64,000 nt of DNA from Tenacibaculum finnmarkense genomovar ulcerans (lineage in GTDB: Bacteria > Bacteroidota > Bacteroidia > Flavobacteriales > Flavobacteriaceae), in the NCBI RefSeq assembly GCF_900239495.1, contig NZ_OENE01000004.1:189218-253217 (forward strand), read 5' to 3'. Below, piece by piece: positions 35,376 through 43,434 of this stretch; within the stretch, counting starts at the first letter, position 1, and every line of letters starts with the position of its first letter. The notes below the pieces were generated by a model. It was not told the origin of the DNA and made no database searches. It was given only the letters and a program-made list of their open reading frames with translations. Position numbers and translations under genes: made by a program.

Positions 35376-35786
35376 TTATTTGTTGTATAAATACGACTGT
35401 AAGATGATAGTTGCGCTTATTTCATCGACTAAAGCCTTATTTTGACGCTGTTTTTTGTTCAGCCCACTATCAATCATGGTTTGAAATGCCATTTTTGAGG
35501 TAAAACGCTCGTCTTCTCTTTTTATTGGAATGTTAGGTATTGATTTTGCTAATTTTTCTAAAAAAGGAAGTATTAAGGCTTCACTTTGGCTGTCGGAATT
35601 ATCCATTTGTTTTGGTTTTCCGATGATAAACAATTCTACGTTTTCTTTTTTAATATAGTCTTTTAAAAAAGATATTAATTCTTTAGTATTAATAGTTGTT
35701 AATCCTGATGCAATAATTTGTAATTCATCAGTAACTGCAATTCCTGTTCTTTTTTTACCAAAATCGATGGCTAAAACTCGTCCCAA
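35376..35786 (-). CDS. ruvX: Holliday junction resolvase-like YqgF/RuvX
   Basis: This protein is 136 aa long. The RNase H-like fold begins with LAIDFGKKRTGIAV, with catalytic Asp7. GKPKQMDNSDS follows in the middle, and a final DEISATIILQSYL carries the last acidic residue. Family members process Holliday junctions or mature 16S rRNA 5' ends. It opens the ruvX-def-DUF5606-mazG operon; def starts 55 nt downstream. Confidence 0.94.
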   Translation of the reverse strand: MGRVLAIDFGKKRTGIAVTDELQIIASGLTTINTKELISFLKDYIKKENVELFIIGKPKQMDNSDSQSEALILPFLEKLAKSIPNIPIKREDERFTSKMAFQTMIDSGLNKKQRQNKALVDEISATIILQSYLYNK

Positions 35787-35895
35787 ATGTTTTTATTTTT
35801 CACAAAAATAAAGTTTTAAACCTTTATAAATTGTACTTCTTTTGTTTTTTTAAATAATAAATAGTGTTAAAATTTTTAAATAGATATTAAATGCC

Positions 35896-35987
35896 TAGCC
35901 CCGATTGAAGCAATTGTTTGAGCTCTTTTTTGTTTTTTCTTTTAAAAAAAATAAAAAAAGCGAGTGCGTAAAGCGGGAAATTGCTTC
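35896..35987 (+). repeat. Family B intergenic repeat, copy B3
   Basis: This copy has the same orientation as B1. It runs from TAGCCCCGATTGAAGCAATT to GAAATTGCTTC, with GAAGCAATT and AATTGCTTC as perfect outer arms. It sits in the divergent gap between ruvX and dapD. The rest of that 333-nt gap (35787-36119) shows only the candidate dapD promoter. Confidence 0.87.
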
Positions 35988-36088
35988 TAATAATTTAAGA
36001 TGGTTTAAAAAGAAAATGATGTAATTTTAACAAGAAAAAAACATCTGTTTAAAAAATATATCTTCGCATACAATAGTTATAGAGGCTT

Positions 36089-36096
36089 TATATTTG
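36089..36096 (+). promoter_or_regulatory. Candidate -7 element of dapD
   Basis: TATATTTG exactly fits TAnnTTTG and lies 23 nt upstream of the dapD ATG. The nearest -33-like tetramer is TTCG at 36063-36066, with 22-nt spacing. Confidence 0.5.
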
Positions 36097-36119
36097 CATA
36101 AAATTTTAATTATTAAAAA

Positions 36120-36935
36120 ATGACAGCATTACAAGATATTATAGAAAAAGCGTGGAATAATCGTGATTTATTAAAAGAAGAAACAACTATTAACGCCATT
36201 AGAAAAGTGGTTGATTTATTAGATGCAGGAACTTTGCGTGTTGCTGAACCTACTGATAATGGTTGGCAAGTTAATGAATGGGTAAAAAAAGCCGTTGTGT
36301 TGTATTTTCCTATTCAGAAAATGGAAACTTTAGAAGCTGGTATTTTTGAATACCACGATAAAATTCCATTAAAGAAAAACTTTGCTGAAAAAGGAATTAG
36401 AGTTGTACCAAATGCGGTTGCACGTCATGGAGCGTATATTGCATCAGGAACAATTTTAATGCCTAGTTATGTAAATATTGGTGCTTATGTTGATCAAGGA
36501 ACAATGGTTGATACTTGGGCTACAGTTGGTTCTTGTGCGCAAATCGGAAAGAATGTACATTTATCAGGTGGTGTAGGAATTGGTGGTGTTTTAGAGCCAC
36601 TACAAGCTGCTCCTGTAATTATTGAAGATGGTGCTTTTATCGGTTCTCGTTGCATTGTTGTGGAAGGTGTTCGCATAGAAAAAGAAGCTGTTTTAGGGGC
36701 AAATGTTGTATTAACAATGAGTACTAAAATTATTGATGTTACGGGCGATACACCTGTGGAAACAAAAGGTGTTGTTCCTGCTCGTTCGGTAGTGATTCCT
36801 GGTAGTTATACCAAAAAATTTGCTGCTGGTGAATTTCAAGTTCCTTGTGCATTAATTATTGGGAAACGTAAAGAAAGTACGAATAAAAAAACATCGTTAA
36901 ATGATGCTTTGAGAGAGTATGATGTTGCGGTTTAA
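36120..36935 (+). CDS. dapD: 2,3,4,5-tetrahydropyridine-2,6-dicarboxylate N-succinyltransferase
   Basis: This protein is 271 aa long, the usual length. A helical N-domain is followed by a left-handed beta-helix of hexapeptide repeats at about residues 100-215, with GAYVDQGTMVDTWATVGSCAQIG and GVGIGGVLEPLQA. A C-terminal strand region completes it. The enzyme adds succinate in the lysine/meso-diaminopimelate pathway, which feeds peptidoglycan. It is monocistronic with a clear terminator. Confidence 0.96.
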   Translation: MTALQDIIEKAWNNRDLLKEETTINAIRKVVDLLDAGTLRVAEPTDNGWQVNEWVKKAVVLYFPIQKMETLEAGIFEYHDKIPLKKNFAEKGIRVVPNAVARHGAYIASGTILMPSYVNIGAYVDQGTMVDTWATVGSCAQIGKNVHLSGGVGIGGVLEPLQAAPVIIEDGAFIGSRCIVVEGVRIEKEAVLGANVVLTMSTKIIDVTGDTPVETKGVVPARSVVIPGSYTKKFAAGEFQVPCALIIGKRKESTNKKTSLNDALREYDVAV

Positions 36936-36965
36936 TATGTTTTTTGAAGGGGCTTATTTATAATA

Positions 36966-37001
36966 AAAAACGCACAAATCATTAGTTATTTGTGCGTTTT
37001 T
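36966..37001. terminator. Bidirectional terminator between dapD and the GT4 gene
   Basis: AAAACGCACAAAT pairs with ATTTGTGCGTTTT across an 8-nt loop. Flanking A and T runs allow use on both strands. The genes on either side converge. Confidence 0.88.
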
Positions 37002-37013
37002 ACTTGAATATAA

Positions 37014-38090
37014 TTAAAGTTTTTCAAAGAATAATTCTTCAGTTTTTGTTTCTAAAAGTTCCATAGAAAAAGAATCTTGTATCCATTTTCGTAGTTCGTT
37101 TTTATCAAAAGTAACCTCTTTAGAGATGATTTGTAGTAGTGCCTTAGCAATTGCATCGGTATCTTCTATTTCTGTTAAAATACCGTATTTACCATAATCT
37201 AAAAGTTCTTCACTACCAGATACTTTTGTTGAAACACTAGGTAAACCATGACTAAGCGCTTCGTTTAGTACATTTGCCATACCTTCTGATAAAGAGCATA
37301 ATAAAAATAAATCAATACTTCTAAAAAAGGTATGGATGTCAGAAATTTGTCCTAAAAAATGTATTTTATTTTCGGGATCATTTTTTTGAATTTTATTTTT
37401 AATTTCATCTTCACCAACTTCATCACCAGCAATTACAATGTGAACATTACTGGGTAGTTTACTTAAAATTTCAGGGAGTAGGTGAAACCCTTTTATTCGG
37501 CTCAATCTTCCTGCGCATCCAATAATAACAGCATTATCAGGTATGTTAAATTTTTGTTTTAAATTAATTGAACTTCCTTTTATTTCAGGTAAATTAAAAC
37601 CGTTATAGATTTTAAATAAATTTTGTTCATTAAAAAAGGTAGAGGTGTTTAATAAATGATTTTTAAGAGAATTACTATTAACAACAACTTTTGGTTTTAA
37701 GGTATTGAAAACAAATTTGTATTTAATATTATTTTTAATTTTTCTAACAGTACCTAAATATAAAACGATTCTTGGAACTTTCGCTATTCTAGCGGATAAA
37801 GAAACTAAAAACCAATCTTTTTTTAAAGCAACAAAAACAACTTCTGGTTTTATTTTTTTTAATATTTTGGTGTAATTAGAAATAACAAAAACATTAATAT
37901 CGCCACCTCTAGCGTTTATATTAATGATGTTGATATTGGGAATTACTTCATATTTTTCTCGAAATTTTTCTTTTAAAATTACGACATAAACTTTGTAGCC
38001 TTTTTTTATTAAAAATTTAGCTCTTACAACTACGTTTTTTTCAATTCCTCCCCAAGTATCGGTAGGACAAAATAATACACAACTTTTCAT
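37014..38090 (-). CDS. Glycosyltransferase family 4 (GT-B)
   Basis: This protein is 358 aa long. The GT-B fold has a glycine-rich N-terminus (GGIEKNVVVRAKFL at about 14-27). The C-domain includes GCAGRLSRIKGFHLL near 190 and the nucleotide-sugar signature EGMANVLNEALSHGLPSVST near 272. It probably adds a hexose to a lipid- or surface-linked glycan. It lies 2 nt downstream of the GT2 gene, in a locus with two more glycan genes on the opposite strand. The sugar cannot be told. Confidence 0.88.
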   Translation of the reverse strand: MKSCVLFCPTDTWGGIEKNVVVRAKFLIKKGYKVYVVILKEKFREKYEVIPNINIININARGGDINVFVISNYTKILKKIKPEVVFVALKKDWFLVSLSARIAKVPRIVLYLGTVRKIKNNIKYKFVFNTLKPKVVVNSNSLKNHLLNTSTFFNEQNLFKIYNGFNLPEIKGSSINLKQKFNIPDNAVIIGCAGRLSRIKGFHLLPEILSKLPSNVHIVIAGDEVGEDEIKNKIQKNDPENKIHFLGQISDIHTFFRSIDLFLLCSLSEGMANVLNEALSHGLPSVSTKVSGSEELLDYGKYGILTEIEDTDAIAKALLQIISKEVTFDKNELRKWIQDSFSMELLETKTEELFFEKL

Positions 38091-38092
38091 TT

Positions 38093-38920
38093 TTATTGAT
38101 TTTTTTTAATAATACCGTAATCAGTCCATGTTATTTTTTTGGTTCTAACATTTTCTCGAATGGCATTATTTAGCTTCCAACTTTCAGGATTTGCGTAGCC
38201 TCTGGGATGGTCTAAATGAACCGTAACGGCACTGTATCTTATTTGTTTTGGTTTGATGTTATTGTTGCATAATCGCTCGCCAAGTTCAACATCTAAACCG
38301 CCATATTGCATACGTTCATCAAAACCATTTACCGCAATAATATCTTTTTTCCATGCCGATGAATTTGCACCATTCCAAGTGGGTCTTGTAGGTGTGAATT
38401 TGTTTAATAATTTTTGTTTTAATCCTTTGGCGGTTAGCTTATTATTTTTAAAACGCTTTTTTAAACCGTGTTTTGTAAGCCAATTAATATCGAAACATTG
38501 CTGTGTAATAATGTGTTCTTTGGTTATTAATTCAGAAATATTTAAAGGTAATTTAAAATAAGCAGCAGATAAAAAACGTCCTTTTTCTCGCATTTTATGG
38601 TGGGTTTCTACAAAATCTTTTTTAGGAATACAATCTCCATCAGAAATAATAAGATACTCGCCTTTGCTTTTTAAAAGTGCTTTATTTAAAATTATTGTTT
38701 TTTGAAAACCGTTATCTTCATGCCAAACGTGCGTAATTGGAAAAGAAACTTCTTTACGTAAGGCATCAATAAGATCTTTAGTTTCTTGTTTTGATCCATC
38801 ATCAGCAATTACTAATTCAAAATTAGAATATGTTTGCTGATTGTAGCCCCAAATAACTTTTTCTAACCAAGCTGTTGCGTTGTAGGTAGTTATTATTATT
38901 GATATTTCGGTAGTTTTCAT
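38093..38920 (-). CDS. Glycosyltransferase family 2 with galactosyltransferase-like C-domain
   Basis: This protein is 275 aa long. The GT-A fold shows IITTYNATAWLEK at the N-terminus, ADDGSKQETKDLI near residue 40, and the metal-binding DGD motif (ISDGDCIP) near 94. A C-terminal segment contains NGFDERMQYGGLDVELGERL, the ExxE-D type region of the galactosyltransferase C-domain. It is divergent from the TupA-like gene (77-nt gap) and cotranscribed with the GT4 gene. Confidence 0.88.
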   Translation of the reverse strand: MKTTEISIIITTYNATAWLEKVIWGYNQQTYSNFELVIADDGSKQETKDLIDALRKEVSFPITHVWHEDNGFQKTIILNKALLKSKGEYLIISDGDCIPKKDFVETHHKMREKGRFLSAAYFKLPLNISELITKEHIITQQCFDINWLTKHGLKKRFKNNKLTAKGLKQKLLNKFTPTRPTWNGANSSAWKKDIIAVNGFDERMQYGGLDVELGERLCNNNIKPKQIRYSAVTVHLDHPRGYANPESWKLNNAIRENVRTKKITWTDYGIIKKNQ

Positions 38921-38997
38921 AAAAAAATATTTAGCCCAAAAGTAATCATGATTCTTTTAATTTATATTATTTTTGAGCAAAATAATTACTGCATTTT

Positions 38998-39918
38998 ATG
39001 TTTTTAAGAAAATTATGGTTAACAATTATTAAGAAATTAAAATTTTTACCTGCTCCTTATTATATTAAACATTATTATGAATATTATTCAGGTAAAAAAC
39101 TTGATTATGATAATCTAATTGAATTTAATCAGAAATTGTCGTGGTATAAAGTTTTTTTTAGACCTAAAATTTTAAATACTCTTGTTGATAAATATGCTGT
39201 TAGAGCTTTTGTAAAAGATAAAATAGGCGAAGAGTATTTAAATGAATGTTATGGTGTTTTTAACAAACCATCGGAAGTTAATTTTGATAAATTACCCAAC
39301 CAGTTTGTATTAAAAGGTACACATGGTTGTAATATCAATTTGGTCGTTAAAGATAAAACCACTTTAAATAAAGCCAAAACAAAGCGTTTAATGGCTAAAT
39401 GGTTGCGTAAAAATCAGTATAAACGAACAGGACAAGAATGGGCGTATAAAGATGTGAAACCTCGTATTATTGCTGAGAAATTTATTAAAAGCGATAGAGA
39501 TTCATTAACTGATTATAAATTTTATTGTTTTAATGGAACCCCTAAATTTTTGGAGGTTCATTTAGATAGAGAAAAAAATCATAAAAGTGCTTTTTACGAT
39601 TTTGACTTTAAAAAACTACCTTTCTCAGATTCACCTGCAGATAAATTGATTCAAGAAGATTTTGAAAAACCGCAAACATTATCAAAAATGGTAGAACTTG
39701 CAGGTAAATTATCGGAAGAGCTTCCTTTTGTTAGAGTTGATTTTTATTCGGTAAACGATACAATTATTTTTGGAGAAATGACTTTTTATCCAGGGGATGG
39801 AAGAAGGGATTTTTATCCGAAGAAATACAATAAAATTATTGGCGATTATTTTGAATTACCTAAAATACCTGCTGGCGAAAAATTAATCAAAAAACATCCT
39901 TTAAATGAAAGTTATTAA
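38998..39918 (+). CDS. TupA-like ATP-grasp family protein of a glycan locus
   Basis: This protein is 306 aa long. The pattern of YYxGKKLDYDNLIEFNQKLSWYK, DKYAVRAFVKDKIGEEYL and VLKGTHGCN identifies the TupA-like ATP-grasp family (often called 'glycosyltransferase'). The last third has DFYSVNDTIIFGEMTFYPGDG, the acidic metal-binding strand of ATP-grasp enzymes. TupA in teichuronopeptide synthesis is thought to link amino acids to a glycan. A similar amino-acylation of a surface polysaccharide is plausible here but not shown. It overlaps the next glycosyltransferase gene by 14 nt. Confidence 0.85.
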   Translation: MFLRKLWLTIIKKLKFLPAPYYIKHYYEYYSGKKLDYDNLIEFNQKLSWYKVFFRPKILNTLVDKYAVRAFVKDKIGEEYLNECYGVFNKPSEVNFDKLPNQFVLKGTHGCNINLVVKDKTTLNKAKTKRLMAKWLRKNQYKRTGQEWAYKDVKPRIIAEKFIKSDRDSLTDYKFYCFNGTPKFLEVHLDREKNHKSAFYDFDFKKLPFSDSPADKLIQEDFEKPQTLSKMVELAGKLSEELPFVRVDFYSVNDTIIFGEMTFYPGDGRRDFYPKKYNKIIGDYFELPKIPAGEKLIKKHPLNESY

Positions 39919-40756
39919 AGAATTACCTAAATCGATCTTTTATTCTTGTTATTTACGGCTACGATCAGCAGATAGTTTGGTTAAAAATAAAACAAAATTA
40001 CCCGTAATAGTATCTTTAACATCGATTCCAGAGCGATTAAATAATTTAGATTTAGTAATAAAAAGCATCTTAAATCAAGATAAAGTACTGCCTTCTAAAA
40101 TTGTTTTATGGCTACATGATGGCTTAAAAAATAAGTTACCTAAAAGATTATCAAATTTACAAGGCGCTTTTTTTGAAATAAAATATTCTGATTTAAAATG
40201 TTCACATAGAAAATTAATACATTCTTTAATTGAATATCCTGATATGCCGATAATAACTTGTGATGATGACTTAATTTACAAGGAAGATTGGTTATCAAAA
40301 TTATATAAAGAGCATTTAAAATATCCGAAAGATATTATCGGAAATACCACCACACAAATAAAAATTAATACTGACGGAACGTATAAACCGTTTGTTGATT
40401 GGCGAATTATAGATGAAAATAAACCTTCGGATAGATTATTGCCAATTGGTGCGTGGGGTATTTTGTATCCTGTAAATGCAATGCCAACGCAAATTCATGA
40501 TGTTGATTTATTTATGAAATTAGCCCCAAAAGCAGATGATTTATGGTTTAAAGCGATGGCGCTAACTAATAATGTTATTTCTAGACAATCATCAAATAAA
40601 CCCGCTGAGCCAATTCCAATTATTGGTTCTCAAAAGGTTTCTTTAAAAGATGAAAATATAAAGAAAAATAAAAATGAGGTTCAGTGGTTGGCATTATCCG
40701 AGTTTTTTAAGTTAAATGATATTTTATTAAAAAATGAAGTTTCAAATAAAAAATAG
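39905..40756 (+). CDS. Predicted glycosyltransferase (GT-A type)
   Basis: This protein is 283 aa long. It resembles GT-A transferases, with VIVSLTSIPERLNNLDLVIKSIL at about 31-53, then IVLWLHDG. A candidate metal motif ITCDDDLIY lies near residue 117 (three consecutive aspartates), followed by GAWGILYP. No family beyond this broad group is certain. It overlaps the TupA-like gene upstream and tsaC downstream (by 23 nt), so all three are likely one transcript. Confidence 0.75.
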   Translation: MKVIKELPKSIFYSCYLRLRSADSLVKNKTKLPVIVSLTSIPERLNNLDLVIKSILNQDKVLPSKIVLWLHDGLKNKLPKRLSNLQGAFFEIKYSDLKCSHRKLIHSLIEYPDMPIITCDDDLIYKEDWLSKLYKEHLKYPKDIIGNTTTQIKINTDGTYKPFVDWRIIDENKPSDRLLPIGAWGILYPVNAMPTQIHDVDLFMKLAPKADDLWFKAMALTNNVISRQSSNKPAEPIPIIGSQKVSLKDENIKKNKNEVQWLALSEFFKLNDILLKNEVSNKK

Positions 40757-41294
40757 CGTTGCGTTTTTAAAAACAGGCAAAACAATCCTCTATCCAACCG
40801 ATACCGTTTGGGGTATCGGTTGTGATGCTACAAATATTGAGGCTGTTCAAAAAGTATATCAACTAAAAAACAGGGCTGAATCTAAAAGTTTAATTATTTT
40901 AGTTGATTCGGTGGAAATGTTAAAAAACTATGTTGAGGTGCTTCCAAAACTAGCAATTCAGCTTATTGAAAATACTAAGAAACCAACAACTATTATATAT
41001 CCAAATCCTAAAAATCTAGCAAAAAATACGATTGCTTCCGATAATACCATTGCCATTAGAATACCTAAAGATGATTTCTGTTTACAGTTGATAAAAGCCT
41101 TTGGTAAACCCATCGTATCTACATCGGCTAATATTAGTGGACAACCAACCCCTAAAACATTTTCAGAAATAAGTACCGCAATTTTACAAAGTGTAGATTA
41201 TGTGGTAGCTTTGCAATCTGATAAAAAAGTAGTAAAATCGTCTACTATTTTAAAAATAACAGCAACGAATGAAATTGAAATTATTAGAGAATAA
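40734..41294 (+). CDS. tsaC: L-threonylcarbamoyladenylate synthase (TsaC/Sua5/YrdC family)
   Basis: This protein is 186 aa long, the short TsaC-type form without the Sua5 domain. It has YPTDTVWGIGCDATN at about residues 20-34, KNRAESKSLIILV, PKDDFCLQL and the SANISGQPTP signature near 132. It makes threonylcarbamoyl-AMP for the t6A37 modification of tRNAs. It starts inside the last 23 nt of the upstream glycosyltransferase gene, an unusual neighbour for a tRNA modification gene. Confidence 0.93.
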   Translation: MKFQIKNSVAFLKTGKTILYPTDTVWGIGCDATNIEAVQKVYQLKNRAESKSLIILVDSVEMLKNYVEVLPKLAIQLIENTKKPTTIIYPNPKNLAKNTIASDNTIAIRIPKDDFCLQLIKAFGKPIVSTSANISGQPTPKTFSEISTAILQSVDYVVALQSDKKVVKSSTILKITATNEIEIIRE

Positions 41295-41317
41295 ATTTTA
41301 ATTTCTTTTATCAATTT

Positions 41318-41345
41318 TTTGACAAGCACTTTTATAGTAACTTTT
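41318..41345 (+). promoter_or_regulatory. Candidate promoter of the LTA-synthase-like gene
   Basis: TTTG at 41318-41321 and TAACTTTT at 41338-41345 resemble the -33 TTTG and -7 TAnnTTTG elements, with a 16-nt spacer. The final G is a mismatch. The site is 34 nt upstream of the ATG. Confidence 0.4.
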
Positions 41346-41379
41346 AAGAGTTGCTTTTTCTACTTTAATACCTACTAAT

Positions 41380-43395
41380 ATGCGTTATAAAATACCCAAT
41401 TACTTGAAATTTTTATATGTAAATATTTTAAGTTTATTTCTTTTCGTAACTGTTTTAAGAGTTGCTTTTTACAGTTTCTTTATTAATAAATTAGTTATTG
41501 AAACCAATGATTTATTACAAGCAATTTCTTTTGGTGTTCGGTTCGATTTAAAAATGGCAATATTAGCTTTTGTTCCCGTAGCTTTAGGATATTTTTTATC
41601 TAAAAAGTTTTTCACTAAAAAACTAGCAAAAATCAGTTACCTGGTGTATTCGACTCTTTTATATTTGGTAATTGTATCTTTCTACCTATTTGATTTTGGG
41701 CATTACAGTTATTTGAATTTAAGAGTAAACGCGAGTGCTTTACGTTTCTTAGAAAATGTAAAAATATCGACACAAGTTTTTATAGAAAGTTACCCGATTT
41801 ATAAAGGTGGGTTTTTATTGTTAGTGTTGTTTTTCGTGATTATAAAATATCATAATTGGCTTTATACGAAGTTTTCAAAAACGAATTTTGTATCAGAAAA
41901 AAAGAATAAAATTATCTTTTCGATAGCTACTTTATTTGTGTTGGCTTTTGGAGTTTTTAGTAGTTTTCAGCATTATCCTTTGCGATGGAGTCAAGCATTT
42001 TTTTCTAGTAGCAAAGAATTGAATCAGTTTTCATTGAATCCTGTGCTGTATTTTGTCGATAGTTTTAAGTTTCGAAATGAAAATTACAATATTGATACGG
42101 CAAAAAAATATGCGCCGATTATCAATAATTATTTAGGAATAAAAGGCGATACCATCAATTTTGAAAGAAAAAGATCTTTTAAAATTAATGACAGCTTAAA
42201 TATCTCAAAAAACAAACCAAATGTAGTTTTTGTAATGATGGAATCTGTAGGGAATGCGTCTTTAAGTTATTACGGGAATCCTATTAAAAGCACACCAGTA
42301 TTAGATAGTTTAATGCGAGAAAGCATCAGTTTTACCAATCATTATGTACACAAAGCAACAACAGCAGGAAGTGTTTTTGGAAGTATTACAGGCCTGCCAG
42401 ATATTGATAATGTAAAATCAGCCTCTAGAAATCCGATGATTATCAATCAGCGAATATTATTTAATCAATTCGATGACTATGAAAAATTATATTTATTAGG
42501 TGGAAGTGCAAATTGGGCAAATATTAGGGCTGTTTTTCAGGCAAATATCCAAGGTTTAACCGTTTATGAAGAGGGGAGTTATCAAGAAGAAAATAGGGCA
42601 GATGTTTGGGGAATCGATGATTATGATTTATTTAAAGAAGCCGATAAAATTTTCAAAAAAACACATGATAGCAAGAAACCTTTTGTAGCATATTTACAAA
42701 CAGCAACCAATCATATGCCTTTTACAGTGCCTGATAAAAAAGGAAGTTACGAGCCTTTAAATGAGCAAGATGTTGACAAGGGAATCTTAAAAAAATCAGG
42801 ATTTAAATCTGTAGCACAACTAAATGCGCTTCGATATTTAGACTTTAATATTAATGAGTTTCTTAAAAGAGCTAAAAAATCAGGATATTATGACAACACT
42901 ATTTTTGTTTTCTTTGGCGACCATCAAACAGCGATGAATCCGATAACGCATTTCAGACCATCACACACTAAATTAGGGCTTTTAATGCATAATGTGCCTT
43001 TTATTATTCATGCACCCAAATTGGTAAAACCACAAGAAATTACTAAAAATGCGCATTTAGTAGATGTTGTTCCGACGGTGATGAGTTTAATAAAGCAAGA
43101 TTATACCAATTATACACTTGGTCAAAATGTTTTGGACAGTTTAAAAACCAACACTTTTTCGTTTGTTTATAGAAATATAAAAGGCGAGCCAGCTTCTGGA
43201 ATTATAAAAGATTCGCTTTATTACTACAAAACAGTTTACAATAATAAATACGAATTAATCAATTTAAATAATAATTCGTTAAAAGATATTAGTAACGAAA
43301 ACCCCGAAAATAAAGAATTAACCAAAGAAATGGATGATTTATTAAGCTCTTTTTATCACAGTACAAAATATTTGTATTTTAATAATAAAAAGTAA
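41380..43395 (+). CDS. LTA synthase family membrane sulfatase/phosphoglycerol transferase
   Basis: This protein is 671 aa long. About five transmembrane helices fill residues 12-200, followed by an extracytoplasmic alkaline-phosphatase-fold domain. The nucleophile threonine is at about 327-328 in HKATTAGSVFGSITG. Metal ligands include the FVMMESVGN glutamate near residue 289 and FFGDHQTAM near 512. In Gram-negative bacteria such proteins do not make lipoteichoic acid but can add phosphoglycerol or phosphoethanolamine to periplasmic or surface glycans. The acceptor is unknown. It lies just after the glycan and tsaC genes. Confidence 0.88.
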   Translation: MRYKIPNYLKFLYVNILSLFLFVTVLRVAFYSFFINKLVIETNDLLQAISFGVRFDLKMAILAFVPVALGYFLSKKFFTKKLAKISYLVYSTLLYLVIVSFYLFDFGHYSYLNLRVNASALRFLENVKISTQVFIESYPIYKGGFLLLVLFFVIIKYHNWLYTKFSKTNFVSEKKNKIIFSIATLFVLAFGVFSSFQHYPLRWSQAFFSSSKELNQFSLNPVLYFVDSFKFRNENYNIDTAKKYAPIINNYLGIKGDTINFERKRSFKINDSLNISKNKPNVVFVMMESVGNASLSYYGNPIKSTPVLDSLMRESISFTNHYVHKATTAGSVFGSITGLPDIDNVKSASRNPMIINQRILFNQFDDYEKLYLLGGSANWANIRAVFQANIQGLTVYEEGSYQEENRADVWGIDDYDLFKEADKIFKKTHDSKKPFVAYLQTATNHMPFTVPDKKGSYEPLNEQDVDKGILKKSGFKSVAQLNALRYLDFNINEFLKRAKKSGYYDNTIFVFFGDHQTAMNPITHFRPSHTKLGLLMHNVPFIIHAPKLVKPQEITKNAHLVDVVPTVMSLIKQDYTNYTLGQNVLDSLKTNTFSFVYRNIKGEPASGIIKDSLYYYKTVYNNKYELINLNNNSLKDISNENPENKELTKEMDDLLSSFYHSTKYLYFNNKK

Positions 43396-43434
43396 TTTTT
43401 CAAAAAAACAGTACAGAATATTATCTAATAATTT

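Noticed and set aside
41380..43395. Sign of a Gram-positive origin from the LTA-synthase-like gene
   Set aside because: Such sulfatase-fold proteins are common in Bacteroidota, and base composition and neighbours are those of the rest of the window.
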